This document shows positions 1 through 10,954 of a DNA stretch of 64,000 nucleotides, piece after piece. Numbering within the stretch: the first letter of the stretch is position 1; each line of letters begins with the position of its first letter. The position numbers were made by a program, and so were the translations under genes. The notes beneath the pieces are model-generated. The model was not told where the DNA came from. It saw only the letters and a program-made list of their open reading frames with translations, and searched no databases. The stretch is from Glandiceps talaboti (Eukaryota > Hemichordata > Enteropneusta > Spengelidae): positions 2,378,501-2,442,500 of the forward strand of contig NC_135554.1 of assembly GCF_964340395.1 (NCBI RefSeq), in the 5' to 3' direction.

Positions 1-359
1 TTTTATCATATTTTTCAGAATGTTACTTTTAGCTGTCCTCGTAGTACAGTTTTAAAAAACCATTCCTTTCACTGTGGAAGAGACTGCATAAGTTATGCAA
101 TGCCAGAGCTATTCACAGATGTGTTTTCATTTTTTGATAGCACTGAGTGAGCTTATATTATATAATGTGTCATTTTTAGCTTTGTGTATGCAGACCTCAG
201 TCTCAATGACAAAAATACTTGTTACTGAGTATACTTTTATTGTGTTTAATTCAGGAAAGTTATGCTTTGTTTCAAATTAAATTACTGCAATGATATACAT
301 GTAATCGAGACATATACATTAGTGATGTACTTCAATTTTGATAATTGAAAGGTTTCTCG
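1..359. other. Unannotated non-coding stretch (presumed ZSWIM intron 1)
   Basis: AT-rich sequence with no recognisable exon, repeat or RNA gene. It is taken as part of intron 1 because the first exon seen, at 15130, begins in mid-codon on the plus strand. Confidence 0.4.
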
Positions 360-361
360 TA

Positions 362-1162
362 GACTGTCGACAGTCGTTCGTGCCTTTTTTACTACATTTC
401 ATCTAAATCAAAGTTGTCACCTCACTCTGTAGCACTGAATACTAATACGTACTGATAGGAACTGTGATTGCCGAAGGCACGAACGACTGTTGTTCCTTGC
501 CGCGCCCTCACACAATAATAGTGAGAACATTTTTATTGTAGAATGTTTGACATTGGGGTCATCATATTCAAAGCTTGTCAATCAAAATCAACATGGCATC
601 GCCAGTCACCAAACAAGTAAACATATCAAGACGTATTGGAGAACTTGGATATTCACACGTGAAAGACTTTCAGAGAAAAAAAAATTATATGCATGATAAC
701 AGTCCATGAGTTGGAGCCAATTGCGTTCCTTCGACTCACAGCTAGCTAATAGACTGTACACGTACACGGCACCATAGACCAATGACGTCATTTACAAATG
801 TCCAAAAAAACATGCATGTTTTCAAGCTTTCACAAAGAAAGATAGGAAAGGTAAATTACTTGATTATGACCATCAAAATACATTTACGGGGTCAAATTTG
901 CACTGCAGTGTACATGTATATGCATTGAATGTTGAGTGAACTGTATGCAAATCATACAATAGAGTAAAGCCCAATTCCATGACGTCACATCATGAATAAG
1001 TAATAGAAAGGGAGATACAGTGAGTGGTGACAGTCGCTCGTGCCTCCGGCACTCGCTGAACAGTACACGGTTATAGTATTGCTCCGGACCAGATCAGAGC
1101 AAGGCAACGACTTTAGTTTTAGATAAAACATAGCAAAAAGGCATGAATGACTGTCGACAGTC
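362..1162. mobile_element. Non-autonomous inverted-repeat element with TA flanks (MITE/foldback-like)
   Basis: Both ends carry the 14-bp palindrome GACTGTCGACAGTC (362-375 and 1149-1162). It extends inward as an inverted repeat reading GTTCGTGCC on the left and ATTCATGC on the right after complementing. TA sits immediately outside each end (360-361, 1163-1164), as expected for a TA target duplication. Partial inverted copies of the same motif lie inside at 476-490 and 1030-1044, so each end is doubled. There is no transposase ORF in the 801 bp. TA duplication suggests Tc1/mariner-type mobilisation, but the family is not recognised. Confidence 0.6.
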
Positions 1163-1164
1163 TA

Positions 1165-3015
1165 AGTGTCTTGTACCCATTTCATTGTTGTAGTATAGTC
1201 CTACATGGTTTCCATTGATATTAATGTCATCTCTTTTTTTTGGGTTCATGAAGTATAGTTTTATCAAGGGAGGTGACATGTTTTTATTCTCAACCTTTGC
1301 ACTATAAAGGTCTAAAAAAAGATGGGGTTTTTTTTTCGGTTACTCAACCCCACCTAGTTTTTCATTCCGACCCTAAACTTTTTTATGTATTTTAGAAAAA
1401 AAATCACCGAAATTGTGAAGCCTGGCAAAAAATAGTGGATGCGAAAAGTGAGTCAACTTATGTATGGGAAGGAATGCTTAAATGTATGCAAATATGCCCA
1501 GCAACAAGACCATGCCCATAGCAACAGCCAACTACAGTTGTGCTACAGTGCATTGGAGGTATTTTTTTCCCTGTCAAGCCTAATGTGTTGCTGAAATGTT
1601 ATCATAATACAATTGTTCCAACATTCCTATTAGCTCTCATATGAAATGACATATGAAGGGTGTGATGCAGAACAAGTCATCTGAACGATTCACTAAATCA
1701 TACTGCTAATAGCCTTAATATGAGTTAGTTCTCAACTAACAGATTCTGCCATTAATAAAAGGCAGATATTTACCAACTGAAATTTTTCAATTCTTAAAAC
1801 AACTGGTTTTTTTTTGGACTGATCTGATCTGATGTGTGGGGATAGGAAAAAATAACTTTTAATGTCAACAAGTTAGATGATAAACACAGTGCTAGGTGAA
1901 TTCATCTGATGTGTGGGGATAGGAAAAAATAACTTTTAATGTCAACAAGTTAGATGATATACACAGTGCTAGGTGAATTCACTATTTGGATTTTTGCAAA
2001 TAGTGAATACCGTTAAAGAAAAATATGTTTGCTAAGCTTTAATTCCAACAGTATTGAGTTGGTGCATAAAATATATGTCAATGAATCTAAACAACATGAT
2101 TATTGGAGAATATATTGTTCATGGTTCTTAGAATCAATAGGACAGTACAATATAGTTACTTTGGAACGGTAAATTGGAGCAGTGTTCTCTGCTGTATGTA
2201 GTGTAATGTGTCCACCACCACCTCACAAATATATGGTATAACAACAAGGTAATTTTGTAACCAAGATGAAAACATGAAGACAGGCTAAGTACATTTGTAT
2301 GTGTACTTGTAGCACATACAACATCAAGTGGTTATTGTCAATGACACAGAAATGAAAGAGAGTTGAAGTACTGCACTCAGAACATTGGCTGTTTACATGT
2401 AGTGGATAGAACAATATGGCATTGACATAACACTAGGGACTAATGGTATGGTTAGCATATTCTATTTTGTGGTTAAAACTGAGTTCTAGAAGGCCAGCGT
2501 AGTTTATGGTATGGATAGATTGTTTGACGCAGTAATTTATGACTTACTTATAGTTATAGTTTAATGCCATTGTGTCCTAGCATATAAGTAGGTGACTGCA
2601 GTCATCGTTATCAACAAAGTGTTCTATTTCTTATACATGTATGTGTCTGATGTATGGTGTATTCCTTGTTTGCATACGTCAAGCACTCATTGTTTAGTGT
2701 TCTACACATCAATGTCCGATTTTCTATGATTTTACCTCATTTTCTGGAATAGCAACATATACATGTCATGGAATATACGTGTATCAGTATGGATATGCAA
2801 CTCATGGCAAGTGGTGTGTGACATTCTGTGTGGAGTTAGGGATTCGTCAAGGGTGTTACCATAGTTTGACAATAATGCAGGAGTTAGGGGAGCCTATAAT
2901 AAATGATAGTAGGTATGAATCTATTCACAAAAATCAACTTTATAATGCAGTAGAATTGTTTTCATAGTTGTGAAGTTCAGTTAAATTATACTGATGTATT
3001 TGAATTCAAATTATT
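1165..3015. other. Mostly unique intronic sequence with two small repeats
   Basis: No exon recognised. About 1470-1560 is the 3' end of dispersed family B (CCCATAGCAACAG followed by the end motif CAGTTGTGCTA at 1535-1545). About 1828-1981 is a two-copy tandem duplication with a 77-bp period. Confidence 0.5.
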
Positions 3016-3308
3016 ATTCTGTTATACTGTAAAGTTGTAACAATTAAATTCTAAATTATGCAGTTATATTGTAAAGTTGTTGTAACAATTAAATTCTAAA
3101 TTATGCAGTTATATTGTAAAGTTGTTATAACAGTTAAATTCTAAATTATGCAGTTATACTGTAAAGTTGTTGTAACAGTTAAATTCTAAGTTATGCAGTT
3201 ATATTGTAATGTTGTTGTAACAATTAAATTCGAAATTATGCAGTTATATTGTAAAGTTGTTATAACAGTTAAATTCTAAGTTATGCACTGTTATATTGTA
3301 AAGTTATA
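3016..3308. repeat. 45-bp tandem repeat, about 6 copies
   Basis: Unit with a GTAAAGTTGT core and a TTATGCAGTTATA junction; spacing is 45 bp (for example 3061 to 3106). The final copy carries a small insertion. Confidence 0.85.
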
Positions 3309-6300
3309 ATGCAAACCACTAAAGCACTGCTGGTAAATGACTTGGAGTTTATTTGTCAGGCCATTGTCCTTAATTATGTCATATACTTTTGAAGGGATTG
3401 TATTGAATGACTTCCATGCTAAGTTTGATTACCATGGTTACTTAAAGATTGTGTAGATAATGTTGATTTCATTATACTAGTAATTATGGTAAAACTTATA
3501 GTGATTGAACTTTGGAACCACTCAATCTAAACTTGCTATTACTCTGATCTTTTGGATTCTCTTCCATAGACCGAAAACAACACAGAATATTATTTCTGTA
3601 TGACTTTAAGAATTTTTCAATTTTACTAATTGATAAATATGGATTTTATAGATAAATTCAATGCAAGTGTGGTCTCCAAGTCTATCTGTACACTTCTTCA
3701 GCTTTCACCGGGGAATGGTCATACCACCACGGTGACTACCCATGAAACAAAATTACTGCACTGACAACACTACCAAACTACAGATAAATGAATACCCCTA
3801 ATAATCACCTGTACACCATGCCAATAATTTGAGTCCCCATTAAGTCAATGAGGCCGGCTTATGTTCAGTCTGAATGCAAGTTTTATGTAGGTTGCAGACT
3901 CGGGTTCCATTAGTCTAGAGTATCACGCCCTAGCAGACATACATGTACCTGGCTGAAAATAATAGTTGTAAACTCACTGTCACAAGCCAAGCATAGGACA
4001 ATTTAATCAATAACATATTATGCCTGGAACAAGAATATTGTGGCACTGCATGTCCTGAATCGCTTTCTTGAAGTTTTCTATGAGTATTCTAATAGATACT
4101 AGTATATTTTATTTGAGATGAAATATGTTTACTTTGTTGTTAAATGAGCTGCGAAAAAGGTGACACGAGTGAGTGGGCTAAAACTTATGCCGCCATGATG
4201 GTATCGCAGTGCTCTTGTCGGCAATGTTGTTGAGTTTTAGTCACCTGTTGACTATGCTTGTCATAGCTTCAGTGCTAAAAGCAGTCTCTCTATGATGTCA
4301 CAAAACAAGCATGGTCTTCGTGGGACCGGAAATACCCCAAAACTCTCAAAGTAAATATGATGGGATCTGACTGACTGTCATTTTAAGGTGTTTGCAGACG
4401 CTTTTTTAAAGTTTTAAAACCAGTATATATTTCACAAACATGTCGTCTAGCAAAATAGCAATAGTGAATGTGAGCATTTTGAATCACCTTTAATATTGAA
4501 GCCTACAATTATGTAGTCCATTTTTGACATGAGGTAGTCATGTAGGTACTTTGCATATATATTCAGAAAATTGTGGTGTGTATACACTAACGTCTCTCTG
4601 TCTGGCTGATGGTGCCATCCTCATCAGCCATGAAAAACATTTATGTATGCAGCATGTCTTTTATTAGGTTTTGCATTTATGCCTGTAATGACATTGAATT
4701 ACCAAAAAAAGTGTTGACTCACAGCATCACAGAGTACATGTATCTTTTGACCACATTTTGACAAAACATGTCATGGAAAGCAATGAGGATGGCAGTCAAA
4801 ATCTGAAAAGAAACACATTTGTCAATTTGATGTGATAATGTAGTCTGTTTAATTCAGATTACTAATTTATGTATAATATTTGCCAGTGATATGTTGTGAT
4901 TTGAGAATTAATGGAGATATAAGGCCAAAAAAAACCCTGTTTCTGGTCAGGACAGTTTGTTTAAAATGGTGCGCTGACTCAATTTTTTTTTTTAATTCTC
5001 AATAAACCTGTTACTTGGTCTACTATTTATGACAGTTATTGGTCTTCTTATTTAGTACTTTAGAGCAAGTGTAGGGTTCTCCACGAAAGGGATGGCCTGA
5101 TTTGCATATTAATTTGTATACCATTAGCATATTTTTTCAGATCATCACAAAAAAAATCCTACAATCAATTAAATACATATTTTATCCATTCAGCAAACTA
5201 GAATACATAGAAATTTGTTCAGATCAACAATTTCCAAACCTTTAACATTATTCACAATGTAAAAGTTTTAGTAAGGAGATTGAAAGTTTACACAGGTTTG
5301 ACAACGTTGCCAAGCATACTACACATGCTAAGTACATGCACCTATAGGTTAGCTTATCAGTTAGTTTTGAGTCGTTGGTTTTGCCTTGTAAACTTGCATG
5401 TCATTTTATAAAAATAATCTAAAAACAATTCATTTTCTTTTATTTTTATACCTTTGATATTTTTTTTTTATGAATGGAGAAAGATTTGTCATCAAAATTT
5501 GCCAGAAATATATATTTTTATGTGACGAATTTGGGCTATGAATTACCAAATACATTCAGTGTTCATGTGCGTGACAAACATGGCTGCTATATCGTGCAAT
5601 GACAATCACGATTGACATCCAAACTTGATCATTTAGGACAGTAATTCTAACACAGAACCATACCAGAGTAGTCATTATTAAGAATAAATATAAATTTTAA
5701 GTTTCATTCGTATTCATAGATGCAATGCAAAAACGGTCATGGTATCGTATGTGTACTTATTAGGAAAGGCTTGGAAAATCCGGGTTGATTTACCCGACCA
5801 TGGAAACTACCGTCATACCTTCTTAAGGTGTAAACTGTTTTTGTTATTATCAAGGCGATACACCTAAAAGTGTATGTGGGGCAGATTGATTTGCTTGTTC
5901 ATGATTGACCAGAAACAATTCTCTCTTTTTTGGCCTAAAAGATGAATGAGTGAGGTTTTCTATGTGAAAATTGTGCAGTTGTAAAAAAAACAAAAGACAG
6001 CAATGTATCCATGTCATTCAGTACAAGTGGCATTCCTTGTTCTCAACAAAAGATTCCACATGTGTACATTGTTGAGGCAGGACAAAGTACAATGGCTGTT
6101 TGTTATGCAAATCAATACTTTTATAAAGGAAGGAAGGTTATTTTGATCCCTGAATGCAGCAATGTAACAAGGGCCAGAAATAAACATTTCCAGAGATGAG
6201 ATTTCATAGTGAACCTTTTACTACTGTTAATGTTTTGATGTAACACATTAGAAGGTTGATGATGAAGGTCAAGTGAACACAGTCCTTTGTTCATTTCACT

Positions 6301-6364
6301 GCAAGGTCGTTGAATATACATTTGAAATTATTTCAGTGGGAAATGATGAACCTAATATTTTGTT
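3309..6364. other. Unannotated AT-rich stretch
   Basis: I see no conserved exon, RNA gene or organised repeat here. Short ORFs such as 6011-6199 match nothing I recognise and lack coding character. A short hairpin (GGCTGATG/CATCAGCC) lies near 4600-4630. Confidence 0.4.
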
Positions 6365-6705
6365 GAAATGTATAGTATGACATGGTATGCAGTATTTATA
6401 ACTTACTGTTATTCTGACTTGAAATGTATAGTATGACATGGTATGCAGTATTTATAACTTACTGTTATTCTGACTTGAAATGTATAGTATGACATGGTAT
6501 GCAGTATTTATAACTTACTGTTATTCTGACTTGAAATGAAGAGTATGACATGGTATGCAGTATTTATAACTTACTGTTATTCTGACTTGAAATGTATAGT
6601 ATGACATGGTATGCAGTATTTATAACTTGCTGTTATTCTGACTTGAAATGTATAGTATGACATAGTATGCAGTATTTATAACTTACTGTTATTGTGACTG
6701 TTGAA
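6365..6705. repeat. 56-bp tandem repeat, 6 copies
   Basis: Near-identical units begin GAAATGTATAGTATGAC at 6365, 6421, 6477, 6533, 6589 and 6645. The fourth has GAAG in place of GTAT. Confidence 0.9.
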
Positions 6706-7249
6706 ATATACAGGAACATTAATTTGCAGTGTATTGAGTTGATTTGCATTTGTATGCATCTAAAAAATGATCATTTCATAAAGATAATAACTAAATGCCA
6801 ACCAAATGTAGATACAGTTTTATCATTCTGTAATATAAGTCTAAGCTATAGAGGTAAAATAGAAATATTGCCAATTATGCTATGCACAAGCCAAGTTATT
6901 ATCTTGAACCGAAAATATGGATTCTATGCCCTTGTCATTCTATGTGACAACAATCTGTGTCTACGTCACAGGTTCTGCAGTGCTTGAAATATGAGTCAAA
7001 AATGTGCCAAATTGCTATTATATTAACTGATTTTTCATAAATTATGCTTTCAAGAGGAAGTTAAATTATATTATTCCCTAATATTTGTCCACATTCAATC
7101 AGAAAATATTCATGACCAAAGGGTTTGTCATTACTCATCTAGCGATTGGTCGTGACAAGACCCCTTAGTTCACTCATGATTTCTTTCCCTGACTGGTCAC
7201 TCGTGACTTCCATGGCTGAACAATGGAAAATATTGGGGAATCAGATTCA
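6706..7249. other. Unannotated stretch
   Basis: Nothing recognised. A 97-codon ORF (6694-6987) starts in the last repeat unit and has no recognisable domain. Confidence 0.35.
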
Positions 7250-7432
7250 TAGACAAGTGAACAAACATTCAGAAAATGTGTGCAAATATGTCTAGCAACA
7301 AGACCATGCCCATAGCAACAGCCAAATGATCGCGTATATTGCAAAGATAACAACAGGGTTGGATAAGCAACTGGATAGTCATTCAGCAAATGAACACCTA
7401 GCATGGATCAGCATGTGGGTAAATATTTTTAA
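7250..7432 (+). repeat. Dispersed family B, 3' fragment
   Basis: Contains the body phrases seen in the longer copies at 16.1, 39.6 and 57 kb: ATGCCCATAGCAACAGCC, TATTGCAAAGATAACAAC and CATTCAGCAAATGAACACC. Confidence 0.7.
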
Positions 7433-7972
7433 CATTATGGGATATATTTTGTTTTATCACTGGCAGTTCTATACATTATGGGGTATATTTTGTTTTATCA
7501 CTGGCATTCTATACATTATGGGATATATTTTGTTTTATCACTGGCATTCTATACATTATGGGATATATTTTGTTTTATCACTGGCATATACATTATGGGG
7601 TATATTTAGTTTTATCACTGGCATTCTATACATTACGGGATATATTTAGTTTTATCACTGGCATTCTATACATTATGGGATATATTTTGTTTTATCACTG
7701 GCATTCTATACATTATGGGATATATTTTGTTTTATCACTGGCATTCTATACATTACGGGATATATTTTGTTTTATCACTGGCATTCTATACATTATGGGA
7801 TATATTTTGTTTTATCACTGGCATTCTATACATTACGGGATATATTTTGTTTTATCACTGGCATTCTATACATTATGGGATATATTTTGTTTTATCACTG
7901 GCATTCTATACATTATGGGATATATTTTGTTTTATCACTGGCATTCTATACATTATGGGATATATTTTGTTT
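7433..7972. repeat. 40-bp tandem repeat, about 13 copies
   Basis: Highly uniform unit (ATTATGGGATATATTTTGTT followed by TTATCACTGGCATTCTATAC). The array starts where family B should continue to its terminus, so it seems to have expanded inside that copy. Because 40 is not a multiple of three, each frame cycles through the same three peptides, giving spurious ORFs. Confidence 0.95.
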
Positions 7973-8990
7973 GGTATTCATGGTTACTGATAATCTGCTG
8001 TGATTAGTGCTTTCAGTGAAAACTGACAGCACCAATAATGCTTGACTCGTATGGTAGAATATTAAGAGAGATGGATGGATGCCTAGAGAGAAGCTGAGAT
8101 GATAGAATAAGATTAAAAAGGTTGATTTGCATTGTAATCTTACTAAAGTATAGAGAGCTATAGGGTCTCATACCATACATGATTAGTGACATCACCGTAC
8201 TCCATCCAGAATTTAATATCCCTTTTGTGCCAATTCATTTGTCATAAACATGCAATTGGTGATGGCCTTTGTCAGTAATTTATGCATCTTTGTTGAATAC
8301 CATACAGTACCCTGCCTTGTCATCTCATGAACTTCCTCAAAAGCCCTGTAGTTTTCATTCAATTTTCTATTTTTTAACAATACATTGAAAACTTACTGAG
8401 TCACTGTTGTCAAGGAAATTGCCTGTAGTCAAATAATCATTGACAAAATTTGATGAGAAACTGTAGGTAATAATTTTCGCAACAAAGGAGATTTTGTGCT
8501 GTTCACTTCAAATGTAACCACTGTACTCCCATGAAAAAATCATCTTTCCAAATATATCTGGACATGTAGGGAAGATAAATTGGTGACAGATTTGATGATA
8601 ATTTAAAGTTATACTGGTACAAGTTTTGAGTAATTGCTATGGGTAAATTTGCATATGAATTGATACTAGGTAGTGTGTTGCCTCAAGCTGTGCCTAGATA
8701 GCAGTATACTAGTATATGCAAAGATAAGTCAGTACAATGACAATGCAAAATATGGATCTTATGGAGTGAAACAATACAATACAAGCACATTTCAGTGTTT
8801 GATAGAAAATACATCAAATCAAACCAGGTTGTATTCAAACTTGTTTATGACAGAGTGAGACATACAATCACAAATAACATGAAAAATGATGGACAAACAT
8901 TGCTGGAAACAGAAACAAATATTTTATAGAATTTATAGAATTATAGAGTGGAAATTAACACATAGAAATACAAAAGATATAGAAATATAG
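7973..8990. other. Unannotated stretch
   Basis: AT-rich sequence with no recognised exon or repeat. Confidence 0.35.
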
Positions 8991-9455
8991 TGTGTAAGTT
9001 TACAGACAGAAATATAGCGTGTAAGTTTACAGACAAATATAGCGTGTAAGTTTACAGATGGAAATATAGTAAGTTTACAGACAGAAATATAGCGTGTAAG
9101 TTTACAGACGGAAATATAGTGTGTAAGTTTACAGACACAAATATAGTAAGTTTACAGACAAATATAGCGTGTAAGTTTACAGATGGAAATATAGTGTGTA
9201 AGTTTACAGACAGAAATATAGTGTGTAAGTTTACAGACAGAAATATAGCGTGTAAGTTTACAGACAGAAATATAGCGTGTAAGTTTACAGACAGAAATAT
9301 AGCGTGTAAGTTTACAGACAGAAATATAGCGTGTAAGTTTACAGACAGAAATATAGCGTGTAAGTTTACAGACAGAAATATAGTGTGTAAGTTTACAGAC
9401 AGAAATATAGCGTGTAAGTTTACAGACAGAAATATAGCGTGTAAGTTTACAGACA
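8991..9455. repeat. 27-bp tandem repeat, about 17 copies
   Basis: The unit is built on GTGTAAGTTTACAGACAGAAATATAGC with shorter variants in the first third. It is related to the 24-bp array at 10955. The two are separated only by the inverted-repeat element at 9458-10952, so they were probably one array. Confidence 0.9.
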
Positions 9456-9457
9456 TA

Positions 9458-10952
9458 CACTCTTTGTCATAAAAGCTTAGCATTTGGGTGTTTGAGACAC
9501 ACAATCCTTGTTTGAAACACACTGAATCCTGGTCATAAGAGCTTAGCATTTGACGTTTATGATACAATTTACTCTAGAACAGAACACATCAAAAGATGCG
9601 TTAGTCAGAGTTGACTTCCTCAAAGCATCCTGCCTTACACACTGTTACAATTTTGTGTGGTGTCTAAGACACACAAACTTCTGGTTTGTTGAACAGAGTA
9701 AATTGTTGACATTAACTCTCAAATGCTAAGCATTTATGAAGATCAGAAGATGCCGCTTTCAAAGTGGAAGAGAGCGTTCGAGCAGTCAGTAGATGTCTAC
9801 ACGACAGTGTTTTTGGTGGTCCATCCCATTCTCCACTGATATTTCCTGTGTCTCGTTTTTAACCCCTCTTTTGCTGTCTTTTCGTAGAGTACGTACTGGT
9901 ACGTCCAGTGTCTACATCAAATTTTAAAAAGTGGTGTATGATACGCTCAAACTTCAATGATTCTTCGTCCAAATTAGATGGTACTCTGTTGTGATAGTAG
10001 TCCTGCTTGTATACGGAGTAAGTCATCCCTTGAGCGAAATGCGTGCATCGTCTGCAAGCAGGACTACCGTGATAGTGACTCTTCAGAATCGCAATATCAC
10101 AATGTTCGCTTGGTCCTGCTTGCATACGGAGTAAGTCGTCCCAATGGATGTATCGTATCTCGTATCTAGGTCCTTGGAATCATAAAAAGGGGGTACTTTT
10201 TCAGATCACCCTCCAAGAATATGGGTAGGAAGCCCCTTTTTGACTCTCTCTACCTAGGACCATCATGTGCAGTGTATGGATTAGGTGTCCTTGAAGGTAA
10301 AACCTCCGGAATTTCGGAAAGAAGGGGGTTTTTGCAGTGATTTTCTCCCAGATTCACTAAAAAAAAAAGGGTTCTTTTTCATTGAAATATTTACTGGAAA
10401 GGGGTACGTATGAAATTTAGCTAACAAGCATGGGTACCCACAATCCATGATCCAGCAACTACCACCACCGGGGCATCGGCGAGCCAGAATTGTAATTGTT
10501 GGTCACCGAAAACACCCCTCGTGAAGACTGCCTGTACTGTCAATGTATGTTGACGGCCGTTTGATACGTTCTGTTTTAGAGTAAATTGTTGCAGAAAATC
10601 CCCAAATGCTAAGCTCTTATGACCAGGATTCAGTGTGTTTCGAACACCTCAATTCTGGTCATAAGAGCTTAGCATTTGGGTGTTTTCTGCAACAATTTAC
10701 TCTAAAATAGAAGACATCAAGGGTTGCATCAACCACAGTTAATACAGACGTAAGTTGGTGTGGTTTCACCTGGACTGTTTGTTTTGTTGCCTCTAGCTGA
10801 CACATCTTTTGATGTGTCCTGTTTTAGAGTAAAATGTTGCACAAAACTGCAAATGCTAAGCTCTTAGTCTTATGACCAGGATTGTGTGTGTCTCAAACAA
10901 GGATTGTGTGTGTGTCAAACACCCAAATGCTAAGCTTTTATGACAAAGAGTG
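9458..10952. mobile_element. TA-flanked element with ~150-bp terminal inverted repeats inserted in a minisatellite
   Basis: The left end begins CACTCTTTGTCATAAAAGC. The right end is its reverse complement, with TA outside both (9456-9457, 10953-10954). Inverted similarity continues inward for about 150 bp (9458-9602 against 10797-10952) and includes ACACATCAAAAGATG and TTTACTCTA. Removing the element and one TA restores ACAGACATAGAAATATAG, the unit of the flanking array. The interior has further inverted copies of the terminal motif. A 30-bp direct repeat (GTCCTGCTTG..., about 10000 and 10112) is also present. No transposase ORF is visible. Confidence 0.75.
10574..10707. repeat. Near-perfect 53-bp palindrome (foldback)
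   Basis: Arms 10574-10626 and 10655-10707 are reverse complements with only about two differences, around a 28-base loop. The arms contain AATGCTAAGCTCTTATGACC, the same motif as the terminal repeats of the surrounding element. This suggests a nested or rearranged pair of ends. Confidence 0.85.
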
Positions 10953-10954
10953 TA

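Noticed and set aside
7326-8007. Hydrophobic repeat ORFs resembling a membrane protein
   Set aside because: They come from the 40-bp array; T-rich DNA encodes Phe/Ile/Leu/Tyr by composition.
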